Positions 29,003-38,373 of a DNA stretch of 64,000 nt are shown here, one piece after another. The DNA is from Sporocytophaga sp. (GTDB lineage Bacteria > Bacteroidota > Bacteroidia > Cytophagales > Cytophagaceae). Every line of letters begins with the position of its first letter. Positions within the stretch are counted from its first letter, which is position 1. Below the pieces are notes generated by a model, which saw only the letters and a program-made list of their open reading frames with translations, did not search any database and was not told the DNA's origin. The position numbers and the translations under genes are program-made. Location of the stretch: assembly GCA_024707265.1 (NCBI GenBank), contig JANQAB010000002.1, positions 1,198,188 through 1,262,187 on the forward strand. The letters run 5' to 3'.

Positions 29003-30232
29003 TTGGAAACCAAGCCCGAGATTAAAGTATTGTTAGTAGATGACCGGGAGGATAATTTGTTCTCAATGAGTACAGTCCTTGAACGGGATGGGTATGTAAT
29101 TCGCACTGCAAGGTCGGGAAGGGAAGCGTTGAAAATTCTTTTGAAGGAACATGATTTTACCCTCATTTTGCTCGATGTTCAAATGCCAGACCTTTCCGGT
29201 TATGAAACTGCTTCTCTGATCTATGAGAGAGATAAGCTCAGGCATATTCCGGTTATTTTTGTAACAGCTCACAGCTACAGTGATGAGTATGTTTTTAAAG
29301 GCTATCAGGCAGGAGCTGTGGATTATATATATAAACCCATTAACCCTGAACTTTTAAGGGCTAAGGTCAATGTCTTTGCTGAACTTTACAGGAAAACCCA
29401 TTTGCTGGTAGCTCATGAAAAGCAATTGAGGGAAATGAACAATGAACTTGAGGATCGCGTGCGGCAAAGAACAGAAGAACTGACAGATAAAAACGCAGAA
29501 CTGGAAAGGGCAAACTTCGAATTAAAGAAGGTTAATAATGATCTCGACAGCTTTGTATATGCAGCCTCTCATGATTTGAAAGCTCCTGTTTCAAATATTG
29601 AAGGACTTTTGGCTTCTCTTACCGATTTCTTTTCTCCTGAGATGCTGGAAGATGATAATGTCAAAATGATCATTGGCATGATCAATGAATCAATTTCCCG
29701 TTTTAAGTTAACGATTCATGATCTTACAGAAGTTACCAAAATACAGAAGAGTATTGAAGAAGATGTCAATACTATTGATATTGTGGAGGTTATTGAGGAT
29801 GTTAAGGTTGGCATAAGGGACATGATTGAGAAAACAGGTGCAATTCTGAATATAGTTCATGATGGAGAGACTAAAGTCAGTTTCTCCAGGAAAAACCTTA
29901 AAAGTGTATTGTATAATCTTATCAGCAATGCAATAAAATACAGATCTTCAGATAGAGTTCCGGAAGTGGAAATCAATATCGGAAGGGCTGATGAGTATAT
30001 CGTAGTTTCTGTTAGTGATAATGGTTTGGGCTTTAATCCCGATGATAAAGAAAAAATCTTCACCATGTTTAAAAGGCTTCATGATCATGTGGAAGGTACT
30101 GGCATTGGCCTTTACATCGTGAAAAAAATAGTGGAAAACTGCGGAGGAAGAATAGAAGTAGAGAGCGAACAAGGAAAAGGAACTACCTTTTCTGTTTTTA
30201 TCAGAGTGAAACCGGAAATTGTTCTTATTTAA
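29003..30232 (+). CDS. Receiver-histidine kinase
   Basis: A 409-residue soluble protein. It has an N-terminal receiver domain (1-125, VLLVDDRED, phospho-acceptor Asp58 in LLDVQMPDLSG, Lys in YKPINP). A coiled coil (130-180) follows, then a HisKA helix pair with His190 in AASHDLKAPVSNIEGLL and an ATPase domain (NLISNAIKY, SDNGLGF, GTGIGLYIV). Such proteins take phosphate or signals through the receiver and act on a separate response regulator. The only start that keeps the whole receiver is TTG at 29003. The gene begins 33 bases after the giant kinase, so the two may be co-transcribed. The receiver gene at 30250 lies convergently just downstream and is a plausible target. Confidence 0.87.
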   Translation: METKPEIKVLLVDDREDNLFSMSTVLERDGYVIRTARSGREALKILLKEHDFTLILLDVQMPDLSGYETASLIYERDKLRHIPVIFVTAHSYSDEYVFKGYQAGAVDYIYKPINPELLRAKVNVFAELYRKTHLLVAHEKQLREMNNELEDRVRQRTEELTDKNAELERANFELKKVNNDLDSFVYAASHDLKAPVSNIEGLLASLTDFFSPEMLEDDNVKMIIGMINESISRFKLTIHDLTEVTKIQKSIEEDVNTIDIVEVIEDVKVGIRDMIEKTGAILNIVHDGETKVSFSRKNLKSVLYNLISNAIKYRSSDRVPEVEINIGRADEYIVVSVSDNGLGFNPDDKEKIFTMFKRLHDHVEGTGIGLYIVKKIVENCGGRIEVESEQGKGTTFSVFIRVKPEIVLI

Positions 30233-30249
30233 AAAAATCGGTATAGAAT

Positions 30250-30654
30250 TTATTCCGATGTAAGTTGAATAATGTCCAATGGTTTAGTCAGGTATTTGGA
30301 AACGGATTTAAAGCTGAAGGCTTTTCTTATATCTTGCTTATCATCTGATGAAGAAATAATAAAAAGCTTTGCCTTGAGAAGTTCCGGTCTTTCAATTTTT
30401 TCAAAAGCCTCTACAAATTCAAAACCCGTCATTTCAGGCATATTTATATCTACAAAAATGGCATCCGGCGTAATTTTCCCTTCAATCAAATCCTTGATTG
30501 CAATAGTAGGACTATTATAAAGCTGGATATTCTGAGAGTAGTTAAATTTTTCCAGGATAATTTTGTTCAGTAAGTTATCCATTTCATTATCATCGATAAT
30601 CATTACTGATTCCAATTGTGCAGATGTAGATGTCATTATAAAAACTGAATTCAA
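30250..30654 (-). CDS. Single-domain response regulator (CheY-like)
   Basis: A 134-residue receiver without an output domain. MIIDDNEMDN supplies the acidic pocket, Asp69 in FVDINMPEMTGFEF is the phospho-acceptor, ISSSD holds the switch Ser, and TKPLD the conserved Lys. The first methionine (30654) adds six residues; a start at 30636 (MTSTSAQ) is equally possible. The 3' end is 17 bases from the convergent receiver-kinase gene, a common arrangement for a kinase and its partner. It is a paralogue of the receiver at 8825-9232 in sequence style. Confidence 0.85.
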   Translation of the reverse strand: MNSVFIMTSTSAQLESVMIIDDNEMDNLLNKIILEKFNYSQNIQLYNSPTIAIKDLIEGKITPDAIFVDINMPEMTGFEFVEAFEKIERPELLKAKLFIISSSDDKQDIRKAFSFKSVSKYLTKPLDIIQLTSE

Positions 30655-30701
30655 AAATTTAATTAAAACTCTAATTTAGATAATATTCTATAAATCTATA
30701 A

Positions 30702-30731
30702 TTTTTAAAAAAGCCATTTTTAAAAAAGCCA
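30702..30731 (-). repeat. 15-bp perfect tandem duplication at the end of the T9SS cargo gene
   Basis: TTTTTAAAAAAGCCA occurs twice in a row (30702-30716 and 30717-30731), directly abutting the stop codon of the minus-strand gene that follows. It is probably replication slippage. Confidence 0.8.
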
Positions 30732-31658
30732 TTATTCTCCTTTTATAAATTTGTAAACCTGTTTGGAATACTCAGACTCTACACTTAAGATGTACACAGA
30801 TGCAGGTAGGCTGCTTACACTGAGGTTTTCATGGTGAAAGCCGGGGTTTTTTCGGCCAAGATCTACATCCATCAGTTCTTTCTGATCTAAATTATAAATT
30901 TTTATTCTGACATTTGATTCTATTCCAGTAGAAAAGGAAACAAGAGCTTCGTCTACACTTGGATTCGGATAAACAGATAAAGAGCTAACAGCCTCATTAT
31001 AATCAATGGTTCCAGCTACATAGGTGTACCGGATAATTGGGAAAAGAGCAAGATGAAATTTATATCCAAGTCTTTGGTACAAATCTCTCCATTGACCATG
31101 GTGGAATCTAACAGCATTTCTTCCGATATTGGAAAGATCACTGTCTGGTCTTGAACCGTCAAGTGAAGTAAGGAGTGCAAGAGTATCAGTAAATCCGGCC
31201 TCCTCGGCATCGTGGGCATAAAGTAAAAAATTACAAGCTACAAAGAATGAGTCCTGTACTGGTATAGGTTCATAGAAATGCGTTTTAACTGGATTTCCGG
31301 AAATAATAAGGTTTCTGTAGCTCATATACCTTCCTCCCAGTGAATCCTCAGGAAGGTGGTTTTCTCCGACAGACCATATATCAAAAGTTACCTGACGATT
31401 GGGTCTGGTCATATGCCCTGTATGATAACTGATTACTCCAATAACCTCAGCCTTTCCTTTAATTCTGTATTTTTCTGCGTAATTTTCAGAAAACCAGCAG
31501 TTTTGTCCTGTTGCATAGCCACATATATGACCTCCGTAATCTGATCTATAGGCTATCAGTTCTTCCTCAGGGAGAATATTTCTAAGAGTATCCTCCTGGC
31601 AAAATGCGGATAAAGAAATACCCAGGAAAATCAATATATATAATTGTTTTTTTACCAT
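30732..31658 (-). CDS. Secreted protein with type IX secretion C-terminal sorting domain
   Basis: A 308-residue exported protein. It has a signal peptide (QLYILIFLGISLSAFCQ) and a middle domain of about 200 residues without recognised motifs; this has GGHICGYATGQNCWF early and FHHGQWRDLY later. The C-terminal Por/T9SS domain of about 75 residues starts at SSLSVYPNPS and ends with SVYILSVESEY and a KQVYKFIKGE tail. Proteins with this tail cross the outer membrane by the gliding-linked type IX system and are secreted or surface-attached. The middle domain was not identified. It is a stand-alone gene, divergent from the MbnH-like gene. Confidence 0.85.
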   Translation of the reverse strand: MVKKQLYILIFLGISLSAFCQEDTLRNILPEEELIAYRSDYGGHICGYATGQNCWFSENYAEKYRIKGKAEVIGVISYHTGHMTRPNRQVTFDIWSVGENHLPEDSLGGRYMSYRNLIISGNPVKTHFYEPIPVQDSFFVACNFLLYAHDAEEAGFTDTLALLTSLDGSRPDSDLSNIGRNAVRFHHGQWRDLYQRLGYKFHLALFPIIRYTYVAGTIDYNEAVSSLSVYPNPSVDEALVSFSTGIESNVRIKIYNLDQKELMDVDLGRKNPGFHHENLSVSSLPASVYILSVESEYSKQVYKFIKGE

Positions 31659-31754
31659 ATTTATGGGGAAGTTACCAAAAAAATGCTATTTATTTAAATA
31701 GTGCAGTTGGGAAAAGGGTATCGAATAGTTCCGATTTTGAATTAAATTTGTCGT

Positions 31755-32791
31755 ATGAGTACTTCTACAGTAAAATCAATTATTGTTTTCTTTTTATTTC
31801 TTCAAACAATACTACTGTTTTCGGGATGTAAAAAGGAAGCAAGAGAAGAAGATCCTGTTGAACCTGCATTTGAGTTAAAAGTCCCCTCAGGGTTTCCTCA
31901 ACCGCATATTCCTGAAGATAATCAACTAACCGCTGAAAGAGTCGCTCTTGGTAAAATGTTGTTTTTTGACCCGATTCTTTCCTCTGATTCAACGATTTCA
32001 TGCAGTTCCTGTCATAATCCTGTCATAGCCTTTAGTGATAATGCAGCTCTAAGTGCCGGGGTAAACGGACTAATGGGAACCAGGAATTCTATGCCCCTTG
32101 TGAATCTGGCATGGTCTAATTCGTTTATGTGGGATGGAGGGATTCCTTCCCTGGAATTACAAGTTTTGGCTCCACTTACTAATCACCTTGAAATGAATTT
32201 GCCCATTTCAGAAGCTATAGACCGGCTTAAAAAACACCTTGTTTACCCTTCTTTATTTAAAAAAGCCTATAACAGGGAGCCGGATGATTATTCCTTGTTC
32301 AGGGCAATTGCAGCATATGAAAGAACTTTAATAAGTGGAAATTCCAGATACGATCAGTACTTTTATCAGGGAAAAGATGTATTATCAGAGTCGGAGATCA
32401 ATGGTATGAATCTGTTCTTTAGCGACAGAATACATTGTTCTTCTTGTCATAGTGGCATTAACTTTACCAACGGTACTTTTCAGAATACAGGTTTGTATGT
32501 AGTTTATGCCGATCCCGGACGTAATTTAATTACCGGAAATGAATCTGATAAGGGAAAATTTAAAGTTCCGACCCTTAGAAATATAGAGTTGACAGCCCCG
32601 TATATGCATGATGGAAGTATTGCAACCCTGGAAGATGTGCTTAAGCATTATTTAAGTGGGGGAAATTCAATAGAAATAAATCAGCGCATGTGCATTTCCA
32701 TGATGAAGGTTTGACAGATCAAGAAATGAAAGATGTGATAAACTTCCTAAAAACGTTAACGGATACCTCCTTTGTGAACGCAACTAAATAA
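31755..32791 (+). CDS. Di-heme cytochrome c peroxidase / MauG-MbnH-like lipoprotein (one frame break)
   Basis: An exported di-heme protein of the bacterial CcpA/MauG/MbnH superfamily. It has a lipoprotein signal (LLFSGC, lipid on Cys25) and two heme-binding CxxCH motifs, at residues 83-87 (SCSSCH) and 227-231 (HCSSCH). GKMLFFDPILS, the conserved TRN and VPTLRNIELTAPYMHDGS complete the family pattern. The frame closes at 32714. Adding one A to the A3 run at 32674-32676 restores a normal C-terminus (NKSAHVHFHDEGLTDQEMKD and a final LKTLTD) ending at 32791, about 345 residues. This is the one break here needing a base added. The adjoining MbnP-like gene suggests a MbnH role rather than plain peroxide removal. 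Confidence 0.82.
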
Positions 32792-32798
32792 TAAACTA

Positions 32799-33602
32799 AT
32801 GTATACTAATGTGACAAGATTTGCTTTCGGATTATTTTTGGTTTTATTACTCGGCGCCTGCAAAAAAGATGAAAAAATAGTACCTGCTGCGGCAGATCAG
32901 GGTTTTGGCAGGGTAGAACTTGTTTTTATGCCTGTTGCAGGGAGTAAGGACTTATTAATGGATACACTATATACAAGTGATGCAGGAGAGCAATTCAGAC
33001 TTACCAAATTAAAATTTTTTGTTTCATCTATTGGATTAGCTTCAGGGAACTCTTTCGAAGAACCAGGGAAAGACAATTCTGGAAATAATATATTTCTTGT
33101 AGACTTTACATCTTTGCCTAATAGCGAAAAGCTCCAGTTTAATGTAAGGCCAGGAAACTATAAAGGATTACGTTTTAACTTAGGATTGCCAAGGGAGGTA
33201 AACCATGCAGATCCTACTATTGCCCAGCCTCCGCTGAACCTTGCTCAAACCGACATGTACTGGAGCTGGAACTCAGGATACATTTTTTTCCTGGCCGAAG
33301 GAAATGGTCCGGATGTATATGCGAACAAGTTTCACCTTGCGGTAGGAGATGACAAAAGGATAATGCCATTTTCCTTCGGAAATGTACTTAGTTCTCAGAC
33401 ACCGTTTATAATTGAAAAAGATAAAAAAACAAGAATCGTACTGAAGTTTGATTTTCAAAAGCTTTTGGTAAATGGAAATGGCTCTTATTATTCTCTTGCA
33501 AGCCAGGTTTCTTCTAACGTTCACGGAGGGTATTATGCCGACCTATTAAGAGCTAATATCTCCAATACATTGGAATTAGTATCTTCCGAAGTTATTGATT
33601 AA
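32799..33602 (+). CDS. MbnP-like lipoprotein
   Basis: A 267-residue outer-envelope lipoprotein (signal FALLL-type helix, lipobox LLGAC, then KKDEK). Family features are LTKLKFFVSSI early, then VRPGNYKGLRFNLGLP, then the aromatic motif MYWSWNSGYIFFLAEG, and a late HGGYYADLL. MbnP proteins bind copper. In the studied methanotroph pair, the di-heme partner MbnH oxidises a tryptophan of MbnP to kynurenine. Here the MbnH-like gene ends 7 bases upstream, so the two form an operon and probably an enzyme-substrate pair. That the same modification occurs here is inference; the WSW motif is the obvious candidate site. Confidence 0.8.
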   Translation: MYTNVTRFAFGLFLVLLLGACKKDEKIVPAAADQGFGRVELVFMPVAGSKDLLMDTLYTSDAGEQFRLTKLKFFVSSIGLASGNSFEEPGKDNSGNNIFLVDFTSLPNSEKLQFNVRPGNYKGLRFNLGLPREVNHADPTIAQPPLNLAQTDMYWSWNSGYIFFLAEGNGPDVYANKFHLAVGDDKRIMPFSFGNVLSSQTPFIIEKDKKTRIVLKFDFQKLLVNGNGSYYSLASQVSSNVHGGYYADLLRANISNTLELVSSEVID

Positions 33603-33609
33603 ACGCCAT

Positions 33610-33650
33610 AAATGAGGATTCTAATAATTTTGTTAGAGTCCTCATTTCTT
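33610..33650 (+). terminator. Hairpin after the MbnP-like gene
   Basis: A 15-bp stem with one mismatch (33610-33624 with 33633-33647) begins 8 bases after the stop codon. The T run is short, so termination is likely but not certain. Confidence 0.6.
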
Positions 33651-33768
33651 AATGACTACTTAATCATTTTTTAATTCAGGGAGATTATAGAAAGCAGTAT
33701 TTCTAATAATAATTCTATAATCGATTATTGTAATAACAAACAATTCCAAGTATACCCTGTTTTTCCTT

Positions 33769-35973
33769 TTGATAGGCAATATCAAAAGGATGAAAACTAC
33801 AAGTTTTATATTTAAACATTTTAAGGAGTTTGCTGAGTTTTGTTTGAGCAATGTATTGGATAAAATTTGTGTAAGCTATTTTAACAGTATACAATCACTT
33901 GATTTGCCTTTGATTATACTCTTCAGGGATGTTCCTGAAACAGTACTGATGACATTTTTTAAAGACAGGTTGATACTTTTTTTGAATGATGCTATTGCCG
34001 ACAGAAGCCTGGAGGAGATATTGCAACTGACAGATCAATGGAAGCATGGAGCTCTGCCGTATGAGGTGAATAAATATTCAGTACAACCTTCTGATTTGCT
34101 TATCGGATTTGGAATACGAAAAGATGTTTTACTTCAGTTCTTACCGGATTTTACAAATGATGTAAGGAAGGCGCTATCTATTGTACAGGAATTGAATGAT
34201 TATCATCTACATATCGAAGAGCTTATTCTAAAGCTTTCTTCCGAAATTCATAATGATATAATCAGAAAGAAAAATGAAGAATTACAAATTTCCAACGAAC
34301 TTCTGATAAGAGAGATCAGGGAAAAAGAAAAAGCTGTGAAGGTAGTTGTTAGAGAGAGGAGATTTAAAGAGACTTTGATCAATAATATAAATTTCGGAGT
34401 ACTGTCTTTTGACAAAAACTTTAGAATAACTACCTGGAACAGATTGCTGGAAGAGCATAATAACCTCAAAAAGGAAGATGTAATAGGACGTCATCTATTT
34501 GATTTGTTCCCTGAATACAAATTTTCAGGAGAGGAGGTTTTCTTTAGGAATGTACTCGAAGGCGTCATTATAAATCTTGAAGATTTGAACCGCAATGGTA
34601 AAAAAGGTTTTTTTGATGCGGTCCTGATTCCTCTTAAGCATGAGGAAAAGAAGATAACAGGAGGGATTTGCATAGTAAATGATATTTCCGAAAGGAAGGT
34701 TCTCGAAGATAGGTTGAAAAGTAGCTTGGCTGAATTAAAGGAAGTCCAGGATATAGCCAGGTTAGGTATATGGGAATGGAACATAAAAACCAATAAGCTA
34801 AAATGTTCTGACGAGATTTTAAAACTATTCAACCTGGATAATACAGGTGACTTGACATTTACAAGTGTCAAGACTCTTATCAATCCTGCCGATTGTGAAA
34901 AATTAGAAGAGCTCATTAAGGAATCTATCGATGGAAATAAGCCATTTTCGACAGAGGTAGGGATAAAAGATAAAGATCAGTTCTTATTTATTAAGGGAAA
35001 GGTAATTTCGATTCATAATCGTCCTTACAAGATAAAAGGAATTATTTTGGATATATCTGAACGAAGAAGAATAGAAGAGGAAATAAGGGCAAAGAATCAG
35101 GCTTTATCAGAGAAGAATGAAGAGCTTAAAAAAGCTGAAGAAGCATTGATAGTGATTAATAATGAATTGGAGGAGAGGGTAGAGGAGAGAACCTTTCAGC
35201 TATCAGTTTTAAATGAAGAACTACAAAAAGAAGTAATTGAGAGGGAGAAAGCTGAAGAAGAACTAATGTTACGAAATGAGGAACTGTTAAGGATTAACGA
35301 TGATCTGGACAATTTTGTCTATAGCGCTTCTCACGATCTCAAAGCTCCTATTTCCAACATTGAAGGACTTATTTTAACTCTTGATGCAGAGCTTAAAGCC
35401 GGGAACAGCAAAGCTACCCCTATGATTATGGATTTAATACATAGGTCGATTGGTAACTTTAAAGACACATTACAAGGCCTTACAGACATAGCAAAGATAA
35501 GCGATGCTACTTCCGATGGACAGTCGATAGTAGAAATAGATCAGGTCGTTGATGAAATCAAGCAAAATATTAAAGAAATGATTTCTTCCTGCAATGCAGA
35601 AGTAATCACGGATTTCTCAGGTTGTCCCAACATTAGGTTTTCCCGCACAAATCTAAAAAGTATATTGTACAATTTGCTTTCCAATGCTATCAAATACAGG
35701 TCTCCTTTCAGGACGCCTAGTGTGATGATAAAGACAGGTTGCGAAAACGATTATATATATTTTGAAGTGAGTGATAATGGAATCGGATTCGATCCAAGCC
35801 TGAAAAATAATATTTTCTCAATGTTTAAAAGATTACATTTTCATGTGGATGGAAGTGGAATAGGATTGTACCTGGTGAAAAGAATAGTAGATAAAAATGG
35901 GGGGAGAATTGAGGTAGAATCAGTTCCTGATAAAGGAACCACATTTAAAGTTTATCTTAAAGCAGCAGCTTGA
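33769..35973 (+). CDS. PAS-domain histidine kinase with an unusual N-terminal helical domain
   Basis: A 734-residue cytoplasmic kinase. Residues 1-170 form a mostly helical domain that I do not recognise (FKHFKEFAEFCLSNV, later LNDYHLHIEELILKL). Two PAS domains follow (about 200-330 and 335-440; the first ends GICIVNDISERK, the second GIILDISERRRIEEE). A coiled coil (440-510) leads to the HisKA with His522 in SASHDLKAPISNIEGL. The ATPase domain carries NLLSNAIKYRS, SDNGIGFDP and GSGIGLYLVK. No membrane segment is visible. ATG 33790 (MKTTSF) is an alternative start. The end overlaps the convergent broken kinase gene by 22 bases. No response regulator adjoins it on the same strand. Confidence 0.88.
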   Translation: MIGNIKRMKTTSFIFKHFKEFAEFCLSNVLDKICVSYFNSIQSLDLPLIILFRDVPETVLMTFFKDRLILFLNDAIADRSLEEILQLTDQWKHGALPYEVNKYSVQPSDLLIGFGIRKDVLLQFLPDFTNDVRKALSIVQELNDYHLHIEELILKLSSEIHNDIIRKKNEELQISNELLIREIREKEKAVKVVVRERRFKETLINNINFGVLSFDKNFRITTWNRLLEEHNNLKKEDVIGRHLFDLFPEYKFSGEEVFFRNVLEGVIINLEDLNRNGKKGFFDAVLIPLKHEEKKITGGICIVNDISERKVLEDRLKSSLAELKEVQDIARLGIWEWNIKTNKLKCSDEILKLFNLDNTGDLTFTSVKTLINPADCEKLEELIKESIDGNKPFSTEVGIKDKDQFLFIKGKVISIHNRPYKIKGIILDISERRRIEEEIRAKNQALSEKNEELKKAEEALIVINNELEERVEERTFQLSVLNEELQKEVIEREKAEEELMLRNEELLRINDDLDNFVYSASHDLKAPISNIEGLILTLDAELKAGNSKATPMIMDLIHRSIGNFKDTLQGLTDIAKISDATSDGQSIVEIDQVVDEIKQNIKEMISSCNAEVITDFSGCPNIRFSRTNLKSILYNLLSNAIKYRSPFRTPSVMIKTGCENDYIYFEVSDNGIGFDPSLKNNIFSMFKRLHFHVDGSGIGLYLVKRIVDKNGGRIEVESVPDKGTTFKVYLKAAA

Positions 35974-36608
35974 GGGGATCTTGCAAAACTGTTTGGGATT
36001 TCGATCATAAATCTGGTGAATTTTCCTTCTTCAGATTCAACCCGGATAGAGCCATTTAACTTGTCAATAGCTTCTTTGGCAATATACAATCCGATTCCTG
36101 AGCCATCGCTATAATGTGTACCCCTGAAAAACATTTTAAAAATACTTTGAAGATGTTTTTCCTGGATGCCAATCCCATTATCAGAGATGTGTATATCTGC
36201 TTTTTCAGGGGATGTGTGGATCTTGATTTCTATCCTCTTTTCAGGATTGTCTTTCTTCTGGTATTTGATCGCATTAGATAAAATATTGTTAAGTATTACC
36301 TTAATTCTGAAATCATCACTTTTAAAAGGTGAGAGGTTTACAATATCAATGGCGAAATTAATTCCATTTAAACCATCAAAGCTTTTAATATTTTCATCGA
36401 GAATCTGGTCAAAGTTAATTTCAGAAAGTGATTCTTCTATTCTTGAATTTTTATAATAATTGACAATGTTTTTTACAAAAAGATCCAGATTTTTTACAGA
36501 CTTTTCGATCATATTCAGATACATATCATCTGCTCTGTTCTGATCCATATCAGCCACTTTTAACACTCCGATTATCGTCATTAAAGGCGCTTTAAGCTCA
36601 TGTGAGGC

Positions 36609-36890
36609 TCGGGGGGGGGGGGGGCTCGGGGCTCCTCTTGCGGGGGGGTGTGTGAGGGGGGGCGGTCAGAGTAAAAGTGAGATCTCCCAGGGGCTGGATC
36701 TGAAATGTTCCTTGTGGTGGGGCTGAGGTAGAGAGGGAATTGACAAGCCTTAAAGGGGCTGCATGGAGAAAGTGGAGGTGAGCTGTGGGAGCCCTAGCTG
36801 GACTTGTAAAGATTAGAACGGTGAGCGAAAAGAAGGGCGCACTTTCTATGAATATAGAGGTAATTTTTAATAGTCTAAAACTAAAGTAAG
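36609..36890. other. Anomalous G-rich stretch at the left of the IS remnant
   Basis: It begins with a C and then 14 consecutive G at 36611-36624, with further G7 runs at 36642-36648 and 36656-36662. It stays GC- and purine-rich to about 36840, in sharp contrast to the surrounding AT-rich genome. No ORF, IstA motif or terminal repeat was recognised. Low-quality read ends at a contig join are the likely source. Confidence 0.6.
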
Positions 36891-37644
36891 ATGAATAAAA
36901 ACACTTAGAATTAGTGAATTACTTCGGAATGATGGGTTATGAGAATTCCTTCATATCATAAGAATGAACTACTAACCGCGATGAGCTGGTACAACTTCTG
37001 GTACAATAGAGTGGGAAGAACGACAAAAAAAGTTCTGCGATTGACCGGTCGGCCAAGTTGTTATAGGGGCAGTCGAAGAAGTCACCTTTCCTGCAAAGGA
37101 AACTGGCAAGAATTTATTTTTAAGGTTGCAGATTGCAGTTTATTGATCGAAAGGAAAACATACTCATTACGGAGCTCAGGTGTTGGAAAAAGCTTTGTTG
37201 CTTCGGCTTTAGGGATCAGGCTTGCAGCAAAGGATATAGAACTCAATATTTTAACCTTCAAAAGCTTACAAAACTGCTATGGCTAAAGCCGATGGAACAT
37301 ACGGAAAGAACTTGGTAAGATTGAAAAAAGGATATCCTTATACTGGATGATTTTGGCTTGCAGCCTTTAGATACGCAAAAAGGCTGGAGTTACTTGAAAT
37401 AATAGAGGATCGGCATGGAAGAAAGTCCACTATTATTTGCTCCCAGTTACCTGTAAACAAGTGGTATGACATCATCGAAGATAGTACTATCGCAGACGCT
37501 ATTCTTGATCGTTTAATAAATGGCGCACACCGTTTAGAGTTAAAAGGTGAATCAATGAGAAAAAATAATTACTTTTGTACTAAACCAAGTCATGCAGATT
37601 TAAACTGCACAACAACTCTTGAGGGGTCAACATCCGTGGAATGA
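36891..37644 (+). pseudogene. istB: Degraded istB (IS21 helper ATPase)
   Basis: IstB is the AAA+ helper that directs IS21-type transposase to its target. Fragments in all three frames follow the family order: VADCS then IDRKENILIT, GVGKSFVASALG (Walker A), MAKADGTYGK, ILILDDFGLQPLD (Walker B), EIIEDRHGRKSTIICSQLP, KWYDII, TIADAILDRLINGAHRLELKGESMRK. At least four frame changes and an early in-frame stop (after MNKNT at 36891) break the gene. Frame errors here are far denser than elsewhere in the window, so it is either truly decayed or of poor sequence quality. The ATPase motifs make the identification firm. Confidence 0.82.
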
Positions 37645-37664
37645 GGGGTCAGATTGCGTGGAAT
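37621..37664 (+). repeat. Two 22-bp repeats at the right end of the IS21-type element
   Basis: GAGGGGTCAACATCCGTGGA plus AT (37621-37642) is followed at once by GAGGGGTCAGATTGCGTGGA plus AT (37643-37664). Only 4 of 22 positions differ. Repeated terminal blocks of this size are typical transposase-binding sites of IS21 elements, and the host kinase reading frame resumes immediately after. Confidence 0.75.
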
Positions 37665-38373
37665 AACTACTGTATACAAATCTTGTCAGTTCTTCATTGG
37701 CTTTCTGAAGATCTTCAGTTCTTTTTTTTAGAAGTTTTTTCGTAAGATATATTTCTCCTGCTTTTTCAATAGCAAGCTTGATGTCACTTTCATTCCAGGG
37801 CTTCTTGATGTAATAAAAAATTTTCCCCTTGTTAATGGCATCAATAACGGATTCAATATCGCTATATCCGGTCAGTAATATTCTTATGGTTTCCGGATAT
37901 TGACTTATAAGGGATTCAAAAAATTGAACACCGGTTACTTCAGGCATTTTTTGATCAGCAATAATCACGTGAATTTCATTCTCCTTGAGAATTTCAAGCC
38001 CTTCTTTTGCTGATTTTGCGAGAAAAATCTGGTAGTCAAATCGAAAAGAAGCTTTGAACACTCTCAAGTTGTATTCATCGTCATCCACATACAAAACCCT
38101 GATTTTGTCTTCCATAAAGTGTTGAAAATTATCTATTTCAAAGCGTTTTGTTTTTTGTAAATATAATATAAAATTTATACCTAATACTTTATTCCCGGAT
38201 TTCTTATATTTTCTTCCCTTTAAAAATATGAAAAGTACCAAAAAAATATGGTATTGTTACTAGGTAATAGATATCTGTTCTGCTTCCAGGACCCGCGCCC
38301 TACAATATGAACGAGCATTTATACTGAAAATCTTTTAATAAGGTTTCTAGTTTTAAAATTATAAACCAATAGT

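Larger units (their letters stand above)
36609..37665 (+). mobile_element. Incomplete IS21-family element
   Basis: A block of about 1.05 kb sits inside the kinase gene. It holds a degraded istB and, at its right end, two 22-bp repeats of the sort that mark IS21-type termini (37621-37664). The istA transposase expected upstream of istB is missing; in its place is a G-rich stretch of unknown origin. The left terminal repeat and a target duplication cannot be identified. Either a decayed element or, more likely, a repeat copy that was badly assembled. Confidence 0.7.
35952..38115 (-). pseudogene. Receiver-histidine kinase gene interrupted by an IS21-type element
   Basis: The two halves of one gene flank the insertion. 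The 5' half (38115 to about 37666) codes for a receiver (VLYVDDDEYN, Asp54 in ADQKMPEVTG, RILLTGYSD, KPW) and the start of a kinase linker ending LQKANEELTRFVYS. The 3' half (about 36608 to 35952) resumes with ASHELKAPL, the HisKA phospho-acceptor motif, and runs through an ATPase domain (NILSNAIKYQ, SDNGIGI, GSGIGLYIAK). Intact relatives read FVYSASHELKAP without a gap, so the break falls exactly between FVYS and ASHEL. ATG 38115 fits the paralogous receiver at 43704. The product is presumably lost in this strain, unless the insertion is an assembly artefact. Confidence 0.85.

Noticed and set aside
29857..30172. Minus-strand ORFs inside the receiver-kinase gene
   Set aside because: They are antisense shadows of a well-supported coding frame.
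37133..37318. Short ORFs in the IS region as independent genes
   Set aside because: They are frame-shifted pieces of one degraded istB.
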